A stretch of DNA of 64,000 nucleotides, from IMG/VR virus record IMGVR_UViG_3300048672_001051, positions 1 through 64,000 of that record, one strand, 5' to 3'. The translations under genes were made by a program, and so were the position numbers. This document shows positions 1 to 7,609 of the stretch, piece by piece. Each line of letters begins with the position of its first letter. Within the stretch, counting starts at the first letter, position 1. The notes beneath the pieces were generated by a model. It searched no databases. It had not been told where the DNA came from and worked only from the letters and a program-made list of their open reading frames with translations. The DNA is from a virus.

Positions 1-2
1 CT

Positions 3-198
3 GCAATTGCATATGTTGCCACTGCGAGTTTGCCGCTGACTGTTATTGCCCCTGCCGGTGCTAATTTCGTTGCGTTTAATTTGGCAACAGATACAGCAAC
101 AAGTTGGTCAAATATCCAGTTTGAGTTAGGCGCGGTTGCCACGGCATATGTGCCGTTTGGTGCAAGCTACAAAATCGACGGCGGCGCGATACAAGATC
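3..198 (+). repeat. Fibre module repeat, copy 1 (partial)
   Basis: Direct repeat of copy 2 at an offset of 498 bases. The best-kept part, about 18-170, encodes the GANFVAFNL segment and keeps long stretches of DNA identity, with mostly third-base changes elsewhere. This points to duplication of a protein module followed by divergence. Confidence 0.75.
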
Positions 199-2141
199 TG
201 CCGCCGGAAACGATTGGCACAGTCGTAGGCTTGCAATCTGCGTTAGATGCAAAGCTAAACGCCGCCGATGTTTTAACAGCAAGTGCAAAGCCATATGACA
301 GGCTGACAGCATCTAAAAATATGTTTGCCGACTCAAATGTCGTGATGGGTAGCTATCTAAATAACGTCGGCGCTATCCGGTTACTAACAGGTTGGACGCG
401 GTCGGGGATCATCCCCGTTGTGGCAGGCCAAACTTACACTCTGTCGGGGAGCAGAAACCGTATAGGTCTGGCGTGGTTTGCCGCATCAACCGATCTGACA
501 GCAATCTCTTATGTCGCCACTGCGGGCTTACCACTCACTGTCACAGCACCGGCGGGGGCTAATTTTGTTGCGTTTAATTTGGCAACAGATACAGCAACGG
601 CGTGGTCAAATGTCCAGCTTGAGCTTGGGGCGGTTGCAACGGCGTATACGCCCTACGTTGCGCCAACATACCGCATTGACGGCAGCTACGTTGACAACAT
701 CCCATCGCCAACAGTATCGGCGTTGGGCACATTTACTGGCGGCGCAACTACTCAAACTATCAAAGGCGTGCAGGGTGCGGACACTATTGTGCATACAGTC
801 GTCATCAACAAAGCGCCTACACATGATGTGTCACGGGTTTTTAACTGGCTATCGACTGCATTAAATGGCCTGACACTACATTCGATGGGTGATGATGCTG
901 CGGCGTATCGTCTTAATGAGACGACCATTGGGGCAAATCACGGTTACAACCGCAGTTGCTTGACCGCAGCGGCACACGGTAAAACCTTTATTGATGTGGG
1001 CAGTGTGTGGGTCGATGGCGCAAGTAAGCAGTGGGTACTGGCAGTTATTGATAGCACCGGAGCACTGAGCTTTACCGCTCGCACCGACAACACTGGCATC
1101 GTTGCAACGTCGGGCACTTTGACGCATGTCAGCGGCGCGACAAATACGGCATCTGTGAGTTGGACGGCAGTGAGTCAGGAGCAGTGGTACCCAATGCTCA
1201 AAAACCATGTTGTCAACGTCACTGCTGATAGTCGTCCGATTGATCCAGCAAGTACAACACCGGTGCAATTTGAGCGCCTAACGATTGCGCAGTCATACGA
1301 GTTGATGACCAAAACATCTATCGTCGAGTGGCTAATCGCACGCACAAAAACCAATGTTGATTTGACTGAGTATGCGGCCGCACCAAACGTCAGTGTCAGT
1401 ATGACTCATGTGTTTGATAAATATGGCAACTGCACGATTGCAACTGACATTTTAGCACTTGATACCGTCCCATTAAGCGCATCCGCTGCCGCCATTTTAT
1501 TTAGCATGACGGCGCGGCTGACTCCAAACTTGGATGGCAATGTGTACTACTACATGCCAAATGCGCTATCACTAACTCACGAGTCTGTCGTGTACGACTT
1601 TGCAAACAAGGCTGATGTCAGCACGTTTGCGCCGTCAACTAGACTTGATATGACACCGGATCGGGTTGCATCGGGCAAAACCATCAATCGTGTTGTGCAA
1701 CTAACAAACAACTGGGGCTACGCATCTGGGTTTTTGCCGATCCTGTCCGCCAGTCCCGCGAATCGACCAACGCTTGCAGCGCGTAAGTCGCTACAGCTCA
1801 ACAACAGCGGGGCAAAGATTTATTTTAGTGCTGTTGATAGTGCGTCGATCACAACGATGGCAGCGGGTGACTACTACAGCGCCGTCTGCTACCGCAACTA
1901 CTTCCGGCGGCCAGCCGCTCGCACTGACAGTTACGCTGTTTGCAGTCGCCAAGGTGATTTCCACTTTATGGATTGGCACATCGCAACAACTGACCGTGTA
2001 CCGCTGCCGCCGGAGCTACAGGGACGGGCTTTTACAGTGTTTGACAAGTCGGACTCTGTGACTGTGTTGAGTCAGATTGCTACATCTTCGGTTGCATGCA
2101 AGATAGCCGACGCAGTTTATACAATTCTAAAATTTATATAA
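3..2141 (+). CDS. Tail fibre / receptor-binding protein, 5' truncated
   Basis: The reading frame is open to the window edge, so the true start lies upstream; the first internal TTG at 30 is not taken as the start because residues before it (AIAYVATA) match the second copy of an internal repeat (ISYVATA). Two copies of a ~166-codon module occur, each ending in GANFVAFNLATDTAT, a jelly-roll/carbohydrate-binding-like pattern as found in some phage fibres. The C-terminal ~450 residues are not recognised. G+C is visibly higher (about half by eye) than in the rest of the window (about a third), and the change falls at the end of this gene, suggesting acquisition as a unit. It is followed by a second fibre-like gene and the lysis genes, a usual place for adhesins. 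Product class is inferred from repeats and context. Confidence 0.6.
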   Translation, partial: AIAYVATASLPLTVIAPAGANFVAFNLATDTATSWSNIQFELGAVATAYVPFGASYKIDGGAIQDLPPETIGTVVGLQSALDAKLNAADVLTASAKPYDRLTASKNMFADSNVVMGSYLNNVGAIRLLTGWTRSGIIPVVAGQTYTLSGSRNRIGLAWFAASTDLTAISYVATAGLPLTVTAPAGANFVAFNLATDTATAWSNVQLELGAVATAYTPYVAPTYRIDGSYVDNIPSPTVSALGTFTGGATTQTIKGVQGADTIVHTVVINKAPTHDVSRVFNWLSTALNGLTLHSMGDDAAAYRLNETTIGANHGYNRSCLTAAAHGKTFIDVGSVWVDGASKQWVLAVIDSTGALSFTARTDNTGIVATSGTLTHVSGATNTASVSWTAVSQEQWYPMLKNHVVNVTADSRPIDPASTTPVQFERLTIAQSYELMTKTSIVEWLIARTKTNVDLTEYAAAPNVSVSMTHVFDKYGNCTIATDILALDTVPLSASAAAILFSMTARLTPNLDGNVYYYMPNALSLTHESVVYDFANKADVSTFAPSTRLDMTPDRVASGKTINRVVQLTNNWGYASGFLPILSASPANRPTLAARKSLQLNNSGAKIYFSAVDSASITTMAAGDYYSAVCYRNYFRRPAARTDSYAVCSRQGDFHFMDWHIATTDRVPLPPELQGRAFTVFDKSDSVTVLSQIATSSVACKIADAVYTILKFI
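501..696 (+). repeat. Fibre module repeat, copy 2
   Basis: Second copy of the module seen at the window start, in the same reading frame 166 codons downstream. It is preceded by a fuller version of the unit beginning near SKNMFADSNVV, so the complete unit is about 166 residues and copy 1 is cut by the window edge. Confidence 0.75.
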
Positions 2142-2158
2142 TATGTTATGGACTTACT

Positions 2159-4000
2159 ATGCAAATAACAATGACAGCGGCTGATGATAAATTTATATTC
2201 TTATCAAATGATATAAAATTAGCGCCAGCCGATATATTAACAATAGATGCTGATGAGATATCATTAGGCGTCTTAGCAACAATAAGAGACAACTACTTAC
2301 TAAAAAATCTAACTTTAAGTTTGGACGACTACAGTATAGTGTTGACAAGAATCATAGAAGAATCTTCAGGTGTTAATGGGTACTTCGATAAACCTAATGG
2401 AGTTCCGCAACTAGATAACACTAAACTTATAAGATCACAATACCTACCTAGCTATATTGACGATATTATCGAATTTGACAGTATTCTAGATTTTCCGATC
2501 AGTGGTGACTTAGATAAAATATATGTTGATTCTAACAGCCAATTAGCTTATAGGTATCAAGGTACTACATATTATCCGCTAGGGAAAGGTGGAAGTAGTG
2601 ATGATCTAGTAGAAGGTGCAACCAATTTATTCTACACTCAAGCCAGAAAAAATGACTTAGTACACAGTGTTAATGGCTCAAAAGGCAATGTTAATACTGC
2701 AACAGTCGCACAAGGTGCTAAAGCAGACACCGCAGTTCAACCAAATCAGCTAGCTACAATTGCAACAACAGGGAGTTACAGTAATCTTAATAATGTACCT
2801 GGCTATGTAAATCAACTAGGCCTACTTAGTATGGCGCCTAATAAGGTTCTAGAGACTAATAGTAGTAATAATTTAGTACTTACAGATAAGATTGCGCATT
2901 ATGTAACACAAAGTTATACTACTGCTAGTCCTTATACAAACGGACTTGTAGCTATCTCTCCCGATAATACAACACTTGCAAACAGTAGCTTGTTATTCAC
3001 ACTGAATGGCACTGGAGGTTTTGGAATAGCTTTAAACAGCCTTGTAGGCAACCAGAGAGGCTATAATGCTATAGATCTTCAACTCGGGAGGCTTGACGCC
3101 ACTCAAGTTGCTTCTGGCTCGTACAGCATAGCTATAGGCGCTACCAATAAAGCTTCTGCTGGGTATGCAACAGCAATAGGTTACGGCAACACTGTTACTG
3201 TTACTGAAGGTTACGCATTCGGCTATCAGAATATTGTTAGTGGAACCCAAGCTATTGCTGTTGGACGCTCTTCAACAGCATCCGGCTCCGGTAGCGCAGC
3301 ATTTGGCAACGGCGCTAGAGCAACAGGCGTAAATTCAGTAGCAGTAGGTGGCTCCACATCTTCGGGCACAAGTAGTGTAAGCCTCGGGGGCGGGACAGCT
3401 TCTGGCCAAGGGGCGCTAGTTTGCGGTAATGTTTCAACAACTGCCAGCGGAATCTATGCTATAGGCCTCGGATTTCAAGCTATTGCTAGCGGCAAATATA
3501 GCTTTGCAGTAGGCTACAATTGTAGGGCTACTGGCGACTATTCAGTAGCCTTAGGCTACGCAGCAGACGCAAGAAATATTCGCAATTATGTAGTATTTGG
3601 AAGCGGAACAAGTTGGAACCAACGGGGCAACGTAAGTTTGTCTGTATTTATACCTGCAGGCACAGCCGGAAGATCCATCACAATGTTGACAACTGGCGTA
3701 AATAACGGCTCAGCTGGTGATGAATTAACTGTCTCCAGTGTACTGGCAGCTACAGGTACAGCAATTATGACTGACGATGTAGATGTAAAATGGTGGACAT
3801 TCAAATTTTGTGCTAAGCCTAGTTCATTTATAACAACACCGAGCATAATTGCCGAAGGTTCAACAAACAACACAAACACTTCGAGCTGGGGTTTAGACAT
3901 CTCAATTGCAGGATCAACTTTGAGATTTAGCGCAATAACTGGAACAACCCAGGCGCGAATTACAGCAAATTTAAACATAACAGACATGATAGCACTTTAA
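2159..4000 (+). CDS. Tail fibre protein with YadA-like head repeats
   Basis: 613 codons from ATG 2159 (start MQITMTAADDKF). An in-frame upstream codon at 2096 would overlap the previous gene and encode an unrelated-looking leader, so it was not chosen. The N-terminal third contains SVNGSKGNV, resembling the SVNGxxG motif common in phage fibres. From about residue 315 to 485 runs a series of ~14-residue repeats (AIAIG, TAIGYG, AIAVGRSS, SAAFGNGA, SVAVGG, YSVALGYA), the left-handed beta-roll signature of YadA-type trimeric adhesin heads. The C-terminal ~130 residues are beta-rich and may be a tip or trimerisation domain. A trimeric host-recognition fibre is the likely role. A+T content matches the rest of the phage, unlike the preceding fibre gene. 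Confidence 0.7.
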   Translation: MQITMTAADDKFIFLSNDIKLAPADILTIDADEISLGVLATIRDNYLLKNLTLSLDDYSIVLTRIIEESSGVNGYFDKPNGVPQLDNTKLIRSQYLPSYIDDIIEFDSILDFPISGDLDKIYVDSNSQLAYRYQGTTYYPLGKGGSSDDLVEGATNLFYTQARKNDLVHSVNGSKGNVNTATVAQGAKADTAVQPNQLATIATTGSYSNLNNVPGYVNQLGLLSMAPNKVLETNSSNNLVLTDKIAHYVTQSYTTASPYTNGLVAISPDNTTLANSSLLFTLNGTGGFGIALNSLVGNQRGYNAIDLQLGRLDATQVASGSYSIAIGATNKASAGYATAIGYGNTVTVTEGYAFGYQNIVSGTQAIAVGRSSTASGSGSAAFGNGARATGVNSVAVGGSTSSGTSSVSLGGGTASGQGALVCGNVSTTASGIYAIGLGFQAIASGKYSFAVGYNCRATGDYSVALGYAADARNIRNYVVFGSGTSWNQRGNVSLSVFIPAGTAGRSITMLTTGVNNGSAGDELTVSSVLAATGTAIMTDDVDVKWWTFKFCAKPSSFITTPSIIAEGSTNNTNTSSWGLDISIAGSTLRFSAITGTTQARITANLNITDMIAL

Positions 4001-4002
4001 AA

Positions 4003-4479
4003 ATGAGTAAATACAATCTAGGTAACACTTCAAAATCAAGACTAACTGGCGTTCATCCCGACATTGCAAAAGTCGTTAACCGCGCTATACAGATAACAAC
4101 ACAAGACTTTATGGTTCTAGAAGGAGTCCGTAGTAAAGAGCAGTGCTACATTAATTGGGGCAAAGGACGTTCAGCTGCAACTTTAATCGAAGCTGGAGTG
4201 CCACATAAATATGCACAACCAAATATGTCTAAAGTGACTTGGTTGAGAAATCCGCTAAGCTCTAAGCATTGTCTACAGAAAGATGGCTACGGTCATGCTG
4301 TGGACTTAGTACCATATCCAGTAGACTGGAATACTCTTTCAAAGTTTGACGCGATAGGTAAAGCTATGATGACTGCAGCGAAAGAATTAAATGTCAGCAT
4401 TCGTTGGGGTGCTGATTGGGATAGAGACGGTAAATTAAGAGAACGTGGTGAGTCAGACAGCCCACACTTCGAAATATAA
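4003..4479 (+). CDS. Endolysin, M15 family peptidase
   Basis: 158 residues, usual for a single-domain phage M15 (VanY/DacY-like) peptidase that cuts the peptide stem of peptidoglycan at lysis. Candidate zinc and catalytic residues are visible in order: H89 in SSKH, G-H-A-V-D with D101, W-G-A-D138-W, and H155 in SPHFEI at the extreme C-terminus. The PVDWN and IRWGADW segments are typical of phage M15 endolysins. There is no signal peptide, so release would need a holin, not identified here. The ATG follows the previous stop by two bases. A second muralytic gene comes directly after, so the two probably act together on the wall. Confidence 0.82.
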   Translation: MSKYNLGNTSKSRLTGVHPDIAKVVNRAIQITTQDFMVLEGVRSKEQCYINWGKGRSAATLIEAGVPHKYAQPNMSKVTWLRNPLSSKHCLQKDGYGHAVDLVPYPVDWNTLSKFDAIGKAMMTAAKELNVSIRWGADWDRDGKLRERGESDSPHFEI

Positions 4480-4492
4480 GCATATCACTGAT

Positions 4493-4966
4493 ATGGTTTC
4501 TAGTTATATACTAGAAACCTATCCGTTTCATAAAGAACCGCATACATACTCTAATGGCTTGATTGTCTTAGGGTATGGCCACAGAATGTCCAAAGAAGAG
4601 CCTTATAAGCGTTTAACTAAAAATAAAGCTAAGGAGTTGTTTTATAAAGATAAAATTAAAATCGAGACTTATTTAAATAAGCGAAAACTATATACCTTAA
4701 CCCAAGAAGAATTTGACGTATTGTTCCATTTTATATATGATCACGGTGTGAACGTTACAAACTCATCTCGATTTGCACACTTCCTTTTAACTAAAAACAC
4801 GGAAGAGGCTTGTAAAGAAATTTTACGGTGGAAATCATATAGAGGCTTATATGATAAAAATCTAGCAGATAGAAGAGATTATGATTACAATATATTAAAA
4901 TTTAAACAATACGAAATAGGTATAACAAATGAATCCAAAAGTAGAAGAATTACTTTTAATGGCTAA
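4493..4966 (+). CDS. GH24-like lysozyme (second endolysin), degenerate active site
   Basis: 157 codons from ATG 4493; a GTG at 4445 would add 16 residues and overlap the M15 gene, and either start is possible. GH24/T4-lysozyme features: LIVLGYGH after the catalytic region, LTQEEFDVLFHFIYDHG (the usual Q..fDALvsf.fN.G), SSRFAHFLL, a Trp in ILRWKSY, and GLYDKNLADRRDYD near the end (usually GL..RR..E). A Glu (residue 8 from ATG 4493) could be the acid, but the Asp and Thr of the E-x8-D-x5-T triad are not evident: the positions before GYGH are Tyr/Ser and Val. Activity is therefore uncertain. A 10-bp stem begins at the last base of the proposed start codon. The 3' end overlaps the next gene by 38 bases. 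Confidence 0.65.
   Translation: MVSSYILETYPFHKEPHTYSNGLIVLGYGHRMSKEEPYKRLTKNKAKELFYKDKIKIETYLNKRKLYTLTQEEFDVLFHFIYDHGVNVTNSSRFAHFLLTKNTEEACKEILRWKSYRGLYDKNLADRRDYDYNILKFKQYEIGITNESKSRRITFNG
4495..4519 (+). repeat. Perfect inverted repeat at lysozyme start codon
   Basis: Ten-base arms GGTTTCTAGT / ACTAGAAACC around the loop TATAT. The 5' arm begins at the G of the ATG at 4493. As RNA it would hide the first codons and could lower initiation there, or it may indicate that the upstream GTG at 4445 is used. Confidence 0.7.
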
Positions 4967-7052
4967 AAATCTTGGCCTTCAAAAAACAACAGAAGATGAG
5001 TCTAAAACTATCGCTGTAGTTACCGAACAACTTCCATCTGTCTACGAGACACCCACTTTAGGTTTAAACCTAAACACAACTTTCACTACAGATCATATAT
5101 TAACTTCTGTGAAAGTCCCCGCATATAAAAATTTAAATCTTACGGCCGATCAAACAGCCACTACACGAGCTCGTGTAGGTAGACTGACCACAGGTGCCAG
5201 CGCTGCAGTTCCGCTGGCTTGTAGGGGCAGTACATGCCCATTTAAAGCTACTTGCCTAGATGGTGACACTCTAGTTATGACTCCAGGCAAAAATGAATTT
5301 GTAAAAATAAAAAATCTAAAGAAAAACTCTCAAGTGTATTCATACAACGCTGAGACAGGTACGCTAGAGAAAGATAGGGTAGTTGCTATTTTAAGCCAAG
5401 GCATTAAAGAAGTATTTAAAATAACAACAGAGACAGGTAAAATATTAATTTGTACTGAAGACCATCCAATCTTGACAACAAATATAAATAATCAACCAAT
5501 TTTTCTTAAGTTGTGTACAGGCCTAACTGTAGGCTCAGCTATTTACGTCACAGACTATGATACAGATTTAATTGAGTTGAACGACTTTGGAGATCTTTTT
5601 GAAGATAAAATTAAAAGCATTTCATATGAAGGTTTAAAAGATGTTTATGATATTAGTGTTAATATAAATAATACATTTATTGCCAACGGCATAGCCGTCC
5701 ATAATTGCCAACCGACAGATGAGCAAGTACTTGTTGCAGATAAAGGTTATAAGAATATCCAAGACTTAGATCCTACAACAGATAAAGTTGTGACGATGAC
5801 TGAAAAGACTGGTGTTATAAATTATACAGGTAAGGAATTCACACTTCACCAGAGAAGTTACTCAGACACAATTTACACAATTAGTAATGGTATTAATTCT
5901 TACAAGTGTACTAAAGATCATATCTGCTATGCGACATTTAACAAAACTTCTATTAAAAAGCACTTAGTATATTTAATGAGAGTTGGCGACAAGTTTAGAG
6001 TTGGTGTCACAACATTAATGCAAGAGATGCCTAAGAATGGGCGTAGAGTAGGCCCTAGATACGCATTCGGATTGAGAGTTCGTGTAAACATGGAGAAAGC
6101 TGATTGTGCATGGATACTAGGTATTTATGACACAAGAGTTGAAGCTTTGTTAGACGAGGAATACTATTCAATTAAACTTAAAGCACCTAAGTCTTTATTT
6201 ATTGCTGATGATGCTGCGAGACATACCTCGTGGAACGGTAAAAGTAAGCGGGTAACTCAACAACAACTTGACGCCCAATTTAATAAGCTGAACGGTTCAG
6301 TTGAATTTTATGCTAACTTTTTAAAATCTAAAAACTTAGACATAGACTACCCATTCGTAACTCGAAATGGTGGTGCAGTAATACAGATAGGCCTGCCTAT
6401 GCACGTCCGCGCATGCAATTTGATTGACGGCTACATGGACATTGTTAGCGTAGATAGTGGTGTGCAAAGTACACAAAAATTACCATTAAAAGTAACTAGC
6501 AAAGATTTTTATCACGGTTCTGTATACTCTCTAGACGTAGCTGAAGACCATAATTATTTCACTACTGGCGGAATCTTAACTAAGAATTGCCCTTACTATG
6601 AAATTAATGCGCATCAAATAGGCGAAGACTGTTTAGTTGAAGCACAATTAATAGAATTTTATACTGCTAAATTTATAGAAGAATTTGCCATAGATCCAAA
6701 CTCAATAACTGAAGTACATCTAATATCTAGATTAGTAGAAATAACTATATACGAAATTAGAATGACTCAGTACTTAAAACTTAACGACCAAGATTTGATG
6801 GCTGATTTTGTCACAGGTACAGACCTTAACGGTGGCGCTATAACAAACAAAGGGGCGTCCATCGCGTTAGATGTCCAGGAAAAACTTTCTCGTCAGAAAA
6901 TGAAAATACTAGAGTCTTTGAATGGTACTAGAGAACGCAAGACTAAAATATTACTAGAAACTAAATCAACAGAGCGTGATAGTAGCTTGTCAGACTTAAG
7001 AAATAAACTAGACAGATTAGCGCAAGAAATTAATGCAAAGGTAGTTAACTAA
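4929..7052 (+). CDS. Cys-motif packaging-region protein interrupted by two adjoining inteins
   Basis: 707 codons; removing two inteins (residues 109-259 and 260-553) leaves a 262-residue host protein. The inteins sit at one junction in a four-Cys motif: C98-x4-C103-x5-(intein site) Cys-x13-Cys, seen as CRGSTCPFKAT then CPYYE..GEDC after splicing, a likely zinc or Fe-S site. The rest of the host protein is largely helical and charged, with LEKLSRQ-type helices and a coiled-coil-prone C-terminus. I do not recognise the family firmly. Its place before a head-completion nuclease and the terminase large subunit makes a small-terminase or DNA-packaging role plausible, but that is inference. It overlaps the lysozyme gene by 38 bases. 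Two perfect palindromes lie in its first 250 bases. Confidence 0.7.
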   Translation: MNPKVEELLLMAKNLGLQKTTEDESKTIAVVTEQLPSVYETPTLGLNLNTTFTTDHILTSVKVPAYKNLNLTADQTATTRARVGRLTTGASAAVPLACRGSTCPFKATCLDGDTLVMTPGKNEFVKIKNLKKNSQVYSYNAETGTLEKDRVVAILSQGIKEVFKITTETGKILICTEDHPILTTNINNQPIFLKLCTGLTVGSAIYVTDYDTDLIELNDFGDLFEDKIKSISYEGLKDVYDISVNINNTFIANGIAVHNCQPTDEQVLVADKGYKNIQDLDPTTDKVVTMTEKTGVINYTGKEFTLHQRSYSDTIYTISNGINSYKCTKDHICYATFNKTSIKKHLVYLMRVGDKFRVGVTTLMQEMPKNGRRVGPRYAFGLRVRVNMEKADCAWILGIYDTRVEALLDEEYYSIKLKAPKSLFIADDAARHTSWNGKSKRVTQQQLDAQFNKLNGSVEFYANFLKSKNLDIDYPFVTRNGGAVIQIGLPMHVRACNLIDGYMDIVSVDSGVQSTQKLPLKVTSKDFYHGSVYSLDVAEDHNYFTTGGILTKNCPYYEINAHQIGEDCLVEAQLIEFYTAKFIEEFAIDPNSITEVHLISRLVEITIYEIRMTQYLKLNDQDLMADFVTGTDLNGGAITNKGASIALDVQEKLSRQKMKILESLNGTRERKTKILLETKSTERDSSLSDLRNKLDRLAQEINAKVVN
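5057..5074 (+). repeat. 18-bp perfect palindrome
   Basis: TTTAGGTTT / AAACCTAAA with no spacer, 128 bases into the intein-bearing gene. One of a family of intragenic inverted repeats in this window. Confidence 0.7.
5161..5178 (+). repeat. 18-bp perfect palindrome
   Basis: CTACACGAG / CTCGTGTAG with no spacer, about 90 bases upstream of the first intein insertion point. It overlaps codons for the TRARVGRL segment of the host protein. Confidence 0.7.
5253..5705 (+). other. Intein 1 (mini-intein, 151 aa)
   Basis: Protein-splicing element without an endonuclease. Block A begins C1-LDGDTLVMTPGK; block B has T-E-D-H in ICTEDHPIL; block F is VYDISVNINNTFIANG; block G ends in His-Asn (AVHN) followed by Cys. 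All core splicing residues are present: Cys1, the TxxH motif, and the C-terminal HN with Cys+1. That Cys+1 codon (5706) is also Cys1 of the next intein, so the two share a junction with no extein residue between them. The upstream extein residues are PFKAT. Confidence 0.9.
5706..6587 (+). other. Intein 2 (294 aa) with GIY-YIG-like insert
   Basis: Begins C1-QPTDEQVLVADKGYKNIQDL (block A), has T-K-D-H in YKCTKDHICY (block B), VYSLDVAEDHNYFTTGG (block F), and ends GILTKN before Cys (6588). The penultimate residue is Lys rather than the usual His, a substitution that may slow Asn cyclisation. Between blocks B and F is a ~200-residue insert with VYLMRVGDKFRVGVT (residues 347-361 of the full protein), then R-rich and WILGIYDTRVEALLDEE segments. 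This resembles the small GIY-YIG-type nucleases of the T5orf172/MUG113 kind more than a LAGLIDADG enzyme; the assignment is inference. Confidence 0.85.
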
Positions 7053-7054
7053 TT

Positions 7055-7609
7055 ATGTTTATGAACCCAGTTGTGAGCCAAGAAGACCGCAAACTAATAG
7101 GGCACTTAGTTAAGAAGAAAAAACAGAGTGGTAAATACACACACGTTTACTACAATAAAAAAGATTCTAATAACAACTTAAAATATGTAACTGGTGAATT
7201 CTACTCTGCTAAGAATAAAGCACATATGACATATAGGTCATCTTACGAACTGAAGTTCTTACAAACATTAGAAAGTAATGATGACGTTGAAAGATATGCG
7301 TCTGAGTGCTTTACACTACCATATATAAATATTAGTGGTGTAAGAAAAACATATATACCAGACCTGTTAGTTGTATATAAGTCGGGTAAAATTGATATTT
7401 GTGAAATTAAGCCTAAGGCTATGCTAGTTAACGGTGACGTTCAAAGAAAAGCTGCAGCCTGTAGGCAGTTTATAATCTCTAATTTTAAAGGTATTGACTG
7501 CCAGTATAAATTTGTCACAGAAGATGACTTATTTATAAACAGTACGGATTATTCAAAGTTTTTAAAAAGTATAAAAGTAGGTAAAGAATACCATGGCAAC
7601 CAATCGTGA
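7055..7609 (+). CDS. Head-completion nuclease, TnsA/T4 gp4-like
   Basis: 184 residues with a PD-(D/E)XK nuclease core: TYRSSYELKFLQTL (E65), a stretch VERYASECFTLPYI, then YIPDLLVV (D103) and ICEIKPK (E117, K119), followed by a helix KAAACRQFI. This order, and the YRSS-ELKF plus PDLL and EIKPK strings, match TnsA-type endonucleases and the T4 gp4 (gp50/65) head-completion family. In T4 this protein finishes filled heads before tail joining; the same role is inferred. It sits between the intein-bearing protein and a second nuclease, just upstream of the terminase, and overlaps the next gene by 17 bases. A second in-frame ATG at 7061 could also serve as start. Confidence 0.7.
   Translation: MFMNPVVSQEDRKLIGHLVKKKKQSGKYTHVYYNKKDSNNNLKYVTGEFYSAKNKAHMTYRSSYELKFLQTLESNDDVERYASECFTLPYINISGVRKTYIPDLLVVYKSGKIDICEIKPKAMLVNGDVQRKAAACRQFIISNFKGIDCQYKFVTEDDLFINSTDYSKFLKSIKVGKEYHGNQS

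Noticed and set aside
30-32. TTG as start of the first fibre gene
   Set aside because: The frame is open to the window edge and residues upstream of it match the second repeat copy, so the gene is cut by the window and starts earlier.
876-1268. 130-codon minus-strand frame in the fibre gene
   Set aside because: Shadow frame caused by the G+C-rich composition of the fibre gene; Cys/Arg-rich translation without any known pattern.
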